Below, one piece after another: positions 1 to 6,642 of a DNA stretch of 8,669 nucleotides; the stretch's first letter is position 1, and every line of letters starts with the position of its first letter. Made by a program: the position numbers and the translations under genes. Location of the stretch: assembly GCA_026989715.1 (NCBI GenBank), contig JALSIU010000333.1, positions 1-8,669 of the forward strand, given 5' to 3'. Source of the DNA: Methylomonas sp. GTDB lineage: Bacteria; Pseudomonadota; Gammaproteobacteria; Methylococcales; Methylomonadaceae. Under the pieces are notes generated by a model. The model worked only from the letters and a program-made list of their open reading frames with translations. It was not told the DNA's origin and searched no databases.

Positions 1-1
1 A

Positions 2-316
2 GCCATTTCACAAACATCATGGCTACAGATTGATAATGAATTTTGGCAAGCGCGTGGTTCATGCTGGGCTTTGTTGCATATCTTAAAAGCCGTTAAGCAT
101 GATTTTAGAGATATTATCGAAGATAAGCGTGCAATGGATACTTTGGATATTATGATTCATGAGATGGAAAATGCATTAGCACCTATTGTTAGTCCGGTTA
201 TTTTAAATGGTGACGGTTTTGGTGTTTTTGCCAATTATTCGTTGGCAATGGCAAGTTATGTATCCCGTGCCTCTGCTGCCGCACTTGATTTACGTGATGT
301 AATGAATAGAGGTTAA
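2..316 (+). CDS. DUF2333 family protein, C-terminal part (5' end outside window)
   Basis: The reading frame is open from the left edge, so a TTG at 71 is internal and not the start; 104 residues are visible. Recognisable family motifs are WLQIDNEFWQARGSCWALLH at the visible N-terminus, then LHILKAVKHDF, and near the end VILNGDGFGVFANYSLAMAS followed by SRASAAALDLRDVM. From memory these match the conserved C-terminal block of DUF2333, a proteobacterial family of about 300-350 aa with an N-terminal membrane anchor and no established function. The gene ends with TAA 4 bp before the DUF4389 start, so the two are almost certainly co-transcribed and probably translationally coupled. Family assignment is fairly sure; the biochemical role is unknown. 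Confidence 0.72.
   Translation, partial: AISQTSWLQIDNEFWQARGSCWALLHILKAVKHDFRDIIEDKRAMDTLDIMIHEMENALAPIVSPVILNGDGFGVFANYSLAMASYVSRASAAALDLRDVMNRG
309..312 (+). promoter_or_regulatory. Shine-Dalgarno deciding the TTG start of the DUF4389 gene
   Basis: GAGG lies 8 nt before TTG at 321. The frame is closed by TGA at 303-305, and no ATG or GTG lies between that stop and a conserved-looking N-terminus, so TTG is the only reasonable start. The nearby ATG at 316 is in another frame and stops after six codons. Confidence 0.6.
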
Positions 317-320
317 TGCA

Positions 321-635
321 TTGGAAGAAGAACTGAATAAAAATTTACAGGAAATCAGTACTTGGAAACGTATTGCGTTTATTGTCGTTTTTGCTGTGAT
401 TGCCGGTGTGGTACGAACTTTAATTTGGGTAGTCGTGTTATTGCAAATTGCATCTACCTTATTGACAGGTAAAAATAATCGACATATTTTAGGTTTTGGA
501 CAACAATTAGCCGCTTATTTATATCATATCCTTTTGTTTATGACTTTTAATACAGACGAAAAGCCATTTCCTTTTTCTGATTGGGGCTTGACGGAGGACG
601 TATTGGCGAATAAAGAGTTAGTGAATAAAAAATGA
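321..635 (+). CDS. DUF4389 domain small membrane protein
   Basis: A 104-aa protein. Residues 18-48 form a long hydrophobic stretch (IAFIVVFAVIAGVV, then TLIWVVVLLQIASTLLTG), which is one or two inner-membrane helices. A second moderately hydrophobic segment is at about 60-76. The DUF4389 signature follows: FGQQLAAYLYHILLFMTFNT, then EKPFPFSDW at 80-88. The Lys/Asn-rich tail is short. Length is normal for the family. Function is not known; the family occurs beside other membrane genes in gammaproteobacteria. Here it lies 4 bp downstream of the DUF2333 gene, with an RBS inside that gene's last codons, which suggests a shared membrane-associated role. The start is TTG because no other in-frame start exists. 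Confidence 0.8.
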   Translation: MEEELNKNLQEISTWKRIAFIVVFAVIAGVVRTLIWVVVLLQIASTLLTGKNNRHILGFGQQLAAYLYHILLFMTFNTDEKPFPFSDWGLTEDVLANKELVNKK

Positions 636-641
636 ATTACT

Positions 642-660
642 GTCGATTTTTGAAATTGAC
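642..660. terminator. weak stem-loop between convergent genes
   Basis: GTCGATTT, loop TTG, AAATTGAC: an 8-bp stem with one G-T wobble in the 33-bp gap between the DUF4389 stop and the adhesin stop. It is AT-rich and only loosely followed by T residues, so it may be a weak bidirectional terminator or chance. Confidence 0.3.
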
Positions 661-668
661 TGAATTTG

Positions 669-3600
669 TTATAGTAAATTACCTTGAAAATCTAAAAAAC
701 TGGTCGATAGGCTACCGGTATTGGTTATACCGGTAAGGGTGCCAATTAAAGTCAGTTCATTGGTATCAATGATAAGGTCATTATTACCATTCGCATTTAC
801 CTCATATATACCTGTATCGATACCATTTGATACGACAACATAAAAAATAGAATTCGTATTTTCATATACAAGCTTATCTATCCCGGCACTACTTTCAAAG
901 CTATTCAGGTAAGTTGCGACACCGTTGGTTGTCAGTGAGGTGGCGTTATTGATATTAGGCGAGCTATTATCAATAATCATTAAACCTGAGTCGGCGATAA
1001 AGGTATCGTCAGTACCAGGATTAGCACCGATTATGATATTAGTATTAGTTGGGAATGAGAGGCTTTGCTGATCATAGCCTGCTGAGTCTGAAATAATGGC
1101 ATCATTTTGTAGCGTGCTGAAATCGGTGATAGTGTCAGATGTCAGCACGCCTGCCGTATTAAAAAAGCCCAGGCCGAAAAGGTCTGCTCCCGCACCGCCT
1201 GTAAAGGTATCATTATTAAATGATCCTCGTATGATATCATTATTAGAGCTGCCTATTATGTTTGCCCCGATTTCATTATTGCCACCCGAAGCAAAATAAA
1301 CCTCAATGTTTAAAGCTTCTGTTTGGGCACTGAAGTCAAAAATATTGGCATTAAACCCATCAACAAATATTCTTTCTACATTGATTAAGTCTGCATCGAG
1401 TAGGTTAGCAGCAGAGACATTAAAATCAAATTGGGCAATATCTGTACCAGCTCCCCCATTGAAACTATCTGTATCTTCAATACTAAATTTCTCTACACCA
1501 CTACCACCTATAATATTTAATATATGGTTGTTAAAACGAATAGCAGACTCTGTATTTGCTGAATTGCCAGTTGTATTGATGCTTAAATTGGTGGATTCGC
1601 TTGCATTAAAAAAACTAAAGCTAAGGGTAATGTCTTGATTACCACTAATATTAATAGTATCTAGTATAGTGCCCGTTTGTTGTAGGCTAAATTGGCTGCT
1701 AATTCCCGTCGTTATGATATTTAAGCTTGTTAAGCCTGGTGCTTCGAGGTTTATATCAGGTTGATGGTCTATTCTGCCAAGTTCATTAACAGTTAAGTTA
1801 AAGCTTGTGCGTGAAGCGGGTAGGGCAATATCTAATATATCCCCGCCATCAGAGCTTTGCTCTAAAATATTTTTTAATAATAAATCTTGAGAGTTCCCCA
1901 AACTTAGAGTGCGGTTGCGACTACCGTTTATATAAAAATCAGCGAGTGTGATAAGTGATACGCTTGTTAGTGGCGTAAAGTCAATATCTTCAAAGAGGTT
2001 GTTGCCTGACCCAAAAATTTCTACGTTTTCAATGTTTTGTATGGTACCAGGAAAAACAATATCATTAGCAGAGTCAACTATCATAATGAGAGAATCATTA
2101 CCCGCGAGGCCATCGGCACTATCGGGTGGAGATGTCACTTGCGTTAAGGTGTTATCGGCAATAAAGTTATTATCTGTCGCATCGCCTACTAAAGCATCAG
2201 TATTAGTGGTGAAAGTAAATGGGTTGGTGGGAGATGTGTTGGTTGTTAGGGTTGCTGTGCCTGTGTCAATGTCGCCATCGGCATCTGTAATTTGATAGTT
2301 AAATGAGGTGGTTGAGTTGGAAATAAAATCGTAAGAAAAGCTAAAACTACCATCGCTGTTAAATATAAATGTATTATTCGAGGGTGTTGATAGGATGGTG
2401 TAAGTAGATGGGCTGTCCCCAAGGTTATCGTTAGTAGCAACGGAGGCTGTCAAAATTTGATTAGCGACTAATCCTTCGTAGGTATCATTTTTGGCAAATG
2501 GGATATTATCGCCTGGCAGGGTATTCAGCATTACGCTAGCTGTTGCCGTTTCACCATCTATATCAGTTATTTGATAATCAAAACTATCTGTACCGGAAAA
2601 GCCAATATTAGGTGTATAGGTAAAGGTTCCATCATTATTAAATATTAAAGAACCATTATTTGGTGTGGTGATATTGGTAAAGATTGTTGGGGTATCGCCT
2701 AGGCTATCATTTTGTGCGACAGAGCTAGTAATAATTTGACCTAAACTAGCGGTGAAGTTGTCATCTATTGCGCTAGGAGTATTATTGTTAAGGATGATGG
2801 TAAATGAGGCTGTGGCAGTATCTATATCACCATCGCTATCAGTTATTTGATAATCAAAACTATCTGTCCCTGTATAGTTTATATTGGGTGTGTAAGTGAA
2901 ACTACCATCATTATTAAATAAAAGCGAGCCATAGGTAGGGCTGGTAATATTACTAAATAGTGTCGGTGTATCTCCTAAGCTATCATTAGAGGCTACGTTG
3001 TTAATGATAGTTTGGTTTGTGTTGCTTGAGAAGAGGTCATTGGTCGCAACGGGGATATTATTAGGAAGTAAAACCTCAATTGTTGCTGTGGTAATGCTGG
3101 TTTCTCCATTAGTATCGGTAATTTGATAAGTAAAGGAGTCAGTGCCTACGAAGTCAGTTGCGGGTGTATAAGTAAACTGGCCATCATTTTGCAATTGTAA
3201 AGAGCCATTTTTTGGATTTGTTGTCTTGTTAAAAATAGCCGGTAAGTCACCTAAGTTATCATTAGAGGCAACGCTTAAAGTGACTGCCTGATTTTGTATT
3301 GCCGAAAAGCTATCCGCGACTGCTAAAGGTATTTTGTTGACCATTACCTCTATGGCAACATCTGCATTACTCGTTTCGCCATCACTATCGGTAATTTGGT
3401 AGCTAAAATTATCGATGCCTATGAATTGTAGTGTTGGTGTGTAGTTAAAGTTGCCGTTAGCATTGAGTGTCAGTATGCCATGTGTAGGGGGAGATAAGAC
3501 AGAAAATACTGATGGCGTGTTGCCTAAGCTATCATTAGAGGCAAGTGTGTTGGTGAGTAATTGGTTGTTTTGCGTCACAAACAGGTCATCTACCGCAATA

Positions 3601-5003
3601 GGGGATTGGTTAATATCATTATCAATAATTGTTGTGGTTAATGGAGACCCATTAGTTTCCACCGTTAGGCTATTATCAATGCTTGCTTGAGAAAGCTGAA
3701 TGGAAAATTGCTCTGGGTTTTCTACTAAATTATCGTCCGTCGTGGCTAAGCTAAAGGTTAATAGGGTGCTGCCTGTGCTGATAGGTTCATTAAAGGTTTT
3801 TTCAAAAGTGTAGCTCGCCGTATTCAAGTCAATAAAATTGCTAAAGTCATCAGGGTTAACCGCAGCAAAATCGCCTGTGCCATTGAGAGCATCGACTGTG
3901 AAGCGGAGTGTTTCCCCTGCGATAATATGACCGGCTGTTAAGGTTATTTTATAGTCTGCAATGCCGCCTTCTGTGACGGTGAGGCTGTTATTGCCAGCCA
4001 TGGTGGTTAAGCTTAAGGCTGGTGTTTTTCTTTCTCCGCCTCTTTCTTCTTCATTGACATCGGTGACGTTAATTTTAACTTCTTGTGTCACAGGTGGCGT
4101 AATGCCATCGGTAACCGTTACATCGACAAGGTAACTGTTATTTCCGGATTCAAAATCAGGTGGGCTTATAAATCGTAAGTCACCTGTGTTGCTGATGCTA
4201 AATAAGGCATTATTTTTCTCGGCCAGGTTATTGATGGAAAATGTTAGAGTATCACCTTCTGGGTCAATGGCTTGCATTGTATAAAAGGGGGAGTCGGTAT
4301 TTTCAGCGACATTTATGGTTGTTGCACCAGTATAGTGAGGTGCCTCGTTAATATCATTGACGATGATGTTAAGGTTTGCAAAATTATCAACGGCTGTCGC
4401 AGTATCTGTCGCAATGACCGTGATATTGTAGTTATTTTTGGCTTCAGCATTGGGTAATGCTCGAAAATTTAATTGTCCTGTTGCGGTATCAATAGTAAAA
4501 AGATCGTTATCTTCTCCCTTGGCCAGTGCAAACATAATAGGTTGCGTTGCATTTCCTGTGATCGCGACGGCATAATCTATCTGTTCATTTTCATTGACAG
4601 AAAGTGTGGTCATGGGGGAGCTAATTTCCCATGGTTGAGGCTGATTATTGAGTGATATGGCATAAACATCATAGATGATGTTGCCTTTTAATTGTTCTAT
4701 TTCCGCGTTTGATAAATTGTTTTCTTGCTCAGCCCAATATAATAGTTCGCTAAGGCTAGGTGGCTGATTCAAGGGGTTGAAATGATCGTAGTAAGCAATA
4801 ATAAAGCCGGCTATGTTACCTGAATGCTTTATATCAAAACGGTTATTGACAAAATCAGCGGTGGCATTAAATTCGGTATATGCGGCATTTTCTTGTTTTT
4901 TAGCTGCAATTTCTTGGCTTAAGGCTTGCCTTTGCTCCGTACTCGCATTTGTGCCTAGGAATTGTAAATATAAACTGTTTGCAAAACTTAAATTGGTTGC
5001 CAT
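669..5003 (-). CDS. large cadherin/Ig-repeat surface protein, S-layer/adhesin type, probable type I secretion substrate
   Basis: A 1444-aa protein with no cysteine and no Sec signal peptide. In order: an N-terminal module (1-130, FANSLYLQFLGTNAS, loosely like DUF4214); two cadherin-like domains (about 131-221 and 222-318) with DINEAP, DPEGD and DVNEE calcium-site motifs; a Calx-beta-like domain (about 335-464, LTVTEGG, NPEQFSIQL, TTIIDND); five Ig-like Big_9-type repeats (467-923); a beta-rich Asn/Thr/Ser/Ile region (about 940-1245) resembling S-layer proteins; three degenerate RTX nonapeptides (1251-1277) followed by DTITDF; and a C-terminus with YEVNANGNNDLIIDTNEL as in type I secreted surface proteins. 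Probable role: calcium-stabilised adhesion or cell-surface coat. No type I exporter is in the window. ATG is preceded by AGGTAA at 8 nt. It lies 29 bp downstream of a barrel protein gene, probably as one operon. Ligand unknown. Confidence 0.85.
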   Translation of the reverse strand: MATNLSFANSLYLQFLGTNASTEQRQALSQEIAAKKQENAAYTEFNATADFVNNRFDIKHSGNIAGFIIAYYDHFNPLNQPPSLSELLYWAEQENNLSNAEIEQLKGNIIYDVYAISLNNQPQPWEISSPMTTLSVNENEQIDYAVAITGNATQPIMFALAKGEDNDLFTIDTATGQLNFRALPNAEAKNNYNITVIATDTATAVDNFANLNIIVNDINEAPHYTGATTINVAENTDSPFYTMQAIDPEGDTLTFSINNLAEKNNALFSISNTGDLRFISPPDFESGNNSYLVDVTVTDGITPPVTQEVKINVTDVNEEERGGERKTPALSLTTMAGNNSLTVTEGGIADYKITLTAGHIIAGETLRFTVDALNGTGDFAAVNPDDFSNFIDLNTASYTFEKTFNEPISTGSTLLTFSLATTDDNLVENPEQFSIQLSQASIDNSLTVETNGSPLTTTIIDNDINQSPIAVDDLFVTQNNQLLTNTLASNDSLGNTPSVFSVLSPPTHGILTLNANGNFNYTPTLQFIGIDNFSYQITDSDGETSNADVAIEVMVNKIPLAVADSFSAIQNQAVTLSVASNDNLGDLPAIFNKTTNPKNGSLQLQNDGQFTYTPATDFVGTDSFTYQITDTNGETSITTATIEVLLPNNIPVATNDLFSSNTNQTIINNVASNDSLGDTPTLFSNITSPTYGSLLFNNDGSFTYTPNINYTGTDSFDYQITDSDGDIDTATASFTIILNNNTPSAIDDNFTASLGQIITSSVAQNDSLGDTPTIFTNITTPNNGSLIFNNDGTFTYTPNIGFSGTDSFDYQITDIDGETATASVMLNTLPGDNIPFAKNDTYEGLVANQILTASVATNDNLGDSPSTYTILSTPSNNTFIFNSDGSFSFSYDFISNSTTSFNYQITDADGDIDTGTATLTTNTSPTNPFTFTTNTDALVGDATDNNFIADNTLTQVTSPPDSADGLAGNDSLIMIVDSANDIVFPGTIQNIENVEIFGSGNNLFEDIDFTPLTSVSLITLADFYINGSRNRTLSLGNSQDLLLKNILEQSSDGGDILDIALPASRTSFNLTVNELGRIDHQPDINLEAPGLTSLNIITTGISSQFSLQQTGTILDTINISGNQDITLSFSFFNASESTNLSINTTGNSANTESAIRFNNHILNIIGGSGVEKFSIEDTDSFNGGAGTDIAQFDFNVSAANLLDADLINVERIFVDGFNANIFDFSAQTEALNIEVYFASGGNNEIGANIIGSSNNDIIRGSFNNDTFTGGAGADLFGLGFFNTAGVLTSDTITDFSTLQNDAIISDSAGYDQQSLSFPTNTNIIIGANPGTDDTFIADSGLMIIDNSSPNINNATSLTTNGVATYLNSFESSAGIDKLVYENTNSIFYVVVSNGIDTGIYEVNANGNNDLIIDTNELTLIGTLTGITNTGSLSTSFLDFQGNLL
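1173..1253 (-). other. degenerate RTX nonapeptides in the adhesin C-terminus
   Basis: Residues 1251-1277 read as three consecutive nonamers: GSSNNDIIR, GSFNNDTFT, GGAGADLFG. Asp is at position 6 and a hydrophobic residue at position 8 of each, as in calcium-binding GGxGxDxUx repeats. Only the third keeps the double Gly. Isolated GGAGTD (about 1183-1188) and DGLAGND (about 964-970) motifs occur upstream. This supports type I secretion and calcium-dependent folding outside the cell. Confidence 0.6.
2235..3605 (-). repeat. five tandem Ig-like (Big_9-type) repeats within the adhesin gene
   Basis: The first Pro of each unit falls at residues 468, 559, 651, 743 and 835, giving periods of 91, 92, 92 and 92 aa. 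Shared motifs are a P.A..D.F opening, ND.LGD.P, a G.L..N.DG.F.YTP core and GTDSF.YQITD.DG; the fifth copy is the most diverged (FSYDFISNSTTSFNYQITD). Copies 3 and 4 are the closest in DNA: a 31-nt identical segment at 2561-2591 and 2837-2867 is offset by exactly 276 bp (92 codons), and a shorter identity near 2629 and 2905 has the same offset. These repeats probably form an extended stalk. Confidence 0.9.
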
Positions 5004-5009
5004 GTTATG

Positions 5010-5015
5010 TTACCT
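5010..5015 (-). promoter_or_regulatory. ribosome binding site of the adhesin gene
   Basis: On the minus strand AGGTAA stands before ATG at 5003-5001, with the AGGT core about 8 nt away. It lies entirely within the 29-bp gap after the barrel gene stop, so the downstream gene has its own RBS although it probably shares the transcript. Confidence 0.65.
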
Positions 5016-5032
5016 AAAAATGATGGGCATGA

Positions 5033-6343
5033 CTAAAATTCCAGGCGAATGCCGCCATTGAATGCATGTGCTGTCGTGAGTCTATTGGCTAGCATGGCTT
5101 CGTAATAAAAGAAACCGGATATACCATGCGAAAATACTGCCGATAAGCCAAAACCAAGGTTGGCAAAGTCACGATCTGGGGAGTTTGTTTGTAGTTGGGT
5201 GATAATATTAGGTGCATTACTTAAAGAAGACGTTAGAAGTCTACTGTCATTCATAAATTCATGTTGCCATTCGGCACGTACTAATGGAATGAGAACGGCA
5301 TAAGGTGTACTGATGGCATAACTTAATTCTCCTCCTAGCGCAGTACGCATCGAATTAATGCGTTGTGCTTCAACTGTACTGAGGTTGCCGGCATTACCTG
5401 CTTCTTGATAGCCGTTAATGGCAACGTGGGTATAATCATAGCGTAGAAAAGGGCGGAGGGTGAGTGCTGCAATATTATGACTGTAACCTGCGGAAAAGCT
5501 AATGGCATAATCGTTGCCGCTATAGTTTGCAGACGCATGTTCAATGCTATTTGGAGCCGCTTCAGTAGAGTAATTACGTTGTGAATTATAATTGCTCCAG
5601 CCGGCACGGACTAGGCCATCAATATAAAAATTACTGGGTAGCGCATAGCTGGCAAATAAAGAAAGACTATAATTGTCTGAATCAAGCTTGCCCAAACCTT
5701 TATTCATATTACTTTGGATGCCGGTATAGTTAAATGCCGTTCCCATCACGAAGTGGTCGGTGAAGCGGAAGTCAGTGCCAATAATGACTCCGGCCGTATT
5801 AAAATCAAAACCATTAGAACGTCGTGTGGCCTGTTGGTCTCCAAAATTACCGATGCCGTTGACAAAAAAGTTAAGCCGTTGATCGAGTAGAAAGGGGGTA
5901 TCAGCACTTGCGCCATCACCGGTACGGGAGCGGTTTGCACTCGGTAAGTGGTGTGGGTCTCGGTATGCAGCAAGGCGAGTAAATATATTGGCAGATTGAA
6001 TGATAGATGCATCAATGGCGATGCTTGCAATTGATGCGCCTTGGTCTAAACCTTCTTGTGCCGGCGTAATGACTTGGTCTGATGGTGGAGGCTGGTAGCT
6101 GCAGGTGATAATATCTTGGTTGGGGCTAAGCTCGGCAACTGAAAATCCTAAGGTCTGCCACGCAGGTATTGATGCATCTATCACAGCTTGGCTAGTTCCT
6201 TTTTGTATGGCAACGACATAATTATCAGATACACAATTGTTTGGGTTGGTTGTGACGATTTGTTGTGTGCCGGCAAAAATAGCTTGTGTGTTCAGTAAAA
6301 ACAGAATACTGATGACACTATTTTGGACCACTTTATGATTCAT
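5033..6343 (-). CDS. autotransporter-domain outer-membrane beta-barrel protein with short N-terminal region
   Basis: A 436-aa protein. Residues 1-24 are a Sec signal peptide (hydrophobic VISILFLLNTQAIFA, cleavage likely after Ala24). Residues 25-150 are a small periplasmic or surface region with two cysteines (37 and 81) that could pair. Residues about 156-436 have the alternating aromatic strands of an autotransporter beta-domain: RLNFFVNGIGNFGDQQ, FNTAGVIIGTDFRF, NYSLSLFASYAL, YIDGLVRAGWSNYNSQR, LRPFLRYDYTHVAINGYQE, LIPLVRAEWQHEF, and the closing strand GGIRLEF with terminal Phe. There is no long beta-helical passenger, unlike classical type Va autotransporters. It is first in a probable two-gene operon with the giant adhesin, so an anchoring or display role is plausible but inferred. 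The RBS is weak (GGTAA just before ATG). Confidence 0.82.
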   Translation of the reverse strand: MNHKVVQNSVISILFLLNTQAIFAGTQQIVTTNPNNCVSDNYVVAIQKGTSQAVIDASIPAWQTLGFSVAELSPNQDIITCSYQPPPSDQVITPAQEGLDQGASIASIAIDASIIQSANIFTRLAAYRDPHHLPSANRSRTGDGASADTPFLLDQRLNFFVNGIGNFGDQQATRRSNGFDFNTAGVIIGTDFRFTDHFVMGTAFNYTGIQSNMNKGLGKLDSDNYSLSLFASYALPSNFYIDGLVRAGWSNYNSQRNYSTEAAPNSIEHASANYSGNDYAISFSAGYSHNIAALTLRPFLRYDYTHVAINGYQEAGNAGNLSTVEAQRINSMRTALGGELSYAISTPYAVLIPLVRAEWQHEFMNDSRLLTSSLSNAPNIITQLQTNSPDRDFANLGFGLSAVFSHGISGFFYYEAMLANRLTTAHAFNGGIRLEF

Positions 6344-6351
6344 TTTTTTAC

Positions 6352-6370
6352 CGAAAGTAAACGAAAGTTA
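6352..6370 (-). repeat. short direct repeat in the leader of the barrel-adhesin operon
   Basis: On the + strand CGAAAGTAA (6352-6360) and CGAAAGTTA (6362-6370) form a 10-bp-period direct repeat ending about 9 bp from the start codon. The copy nearer the ATG includes the weak RBS, so the pair could be a regulator or sRNA target, or chance. Confidence 0.3.
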
Positions 6371-6417
6371 TATTGCAGAGCGTAATGTTTTTCCTTGATA
6401 AAGCTTGTTTTGAGTCT

Positions 6418-6446
6418 AGTATAAGTAGGTATAGAGAGCAAGTGAA
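6418..6446 (-). promoter_or_regulatory. candidate sigma-70 promoter for the barrel-adhesin operon
   Basis: Minus strand: -35 TTCACT (6446-6441), 17-bp spacer, -10 TATACT (6423-6418, 5 of 6 to consensus). The predicted transcript start near 6411 gives a leader of about 68 nt. It is the best match to a housekeeping promoter that I found in the gap. Confidence 0.5.
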
Positions 6447-6506
6447 ATTTATATTATCAAGGCAGAGCGGATTTTGCCTACAAATATTTTATGGTAGCGG
6501 GGAAAG

Positions 6507-6524
6507 TTTGTCACGAGGGACAAA
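6507..6524. promoter_or_regulatory. operator-like inverted repeat TTTGTC-N6-GACAAA
   Basis: Perfect 6-bp arms separated by 6 bp, about 60 bp upstream of the candidate -35. The size and symmetry fit a dimeric transcription factor site; the cognate regulator is unknown. Confidence 0.35.
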
Positions 6525-6533
6525 TATGATTAG

Positions 6534-6546
6534 CCATCAATGATGG
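6534..6546. promoter_or_regulatory. operator-like palindrome CCATCA-A-TGATGG
   Basis: A perfect palindrome with 6-bp arms and one central base, 9 bp away from the TTTGTC-N6-GACAAA repeat. The pair sits in the gene-free stretch upstream of the barrel-adhesin operon, with no other structure explaining it. Confidence 0.3.
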
Positions 6547-6581
6547 ATGTTTTTAGAAAATATTGGGTATGCACTATATCA

Positions 6582-6617
6582 GATGAAACCACTACTGTGA
6601 TGGATAGTGGTTTCATC
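6582..6617 (-). terminator. strong 13-bp stem-loop downstream of the porin gene
   Basis: GATGAAACCACTA and TAGTGGTTTCATC form a perfect 13-bp stem with a 10-nt loop, 25 bp past the porin stop codon. On the minus strand no clear U-tract follows (a T5 run lies on the other side, 6624-6628), so it may act as a 3' stabiliser or imperfect terminator isolating the porin from the next operon. Confidence 0.55.
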
Positions 6618-6642
6618 AGTGAGTTTTTAAACCAGTATGGCT

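Noticed and set aside
1096..2295. Three open frames on the + strand opposite the adhesin (1096-1299, 1306-1638, 1948-2295)
   Set aside because: They are antisense shadows of a long coding frame with biased codon use; no RBS or recognisable domain, and protein composition is atypical.
2235..3605. CRISPR-like regular repetition
   Set aside because: The 276-bp period equals 92 codons of an uninterrupted reading frame and the repeats diverge as protein domains do; there are no short identical repeats with unique spacers.
3451..5061. Further + strand frames opposite the adhesin (3451-3690, 4272-4457, 4473-4655, 4813-5061)
   Set aside because: All lie antisense to clear cadherin, Ig-like or N-terminal coding sequence and show no family resemblance.
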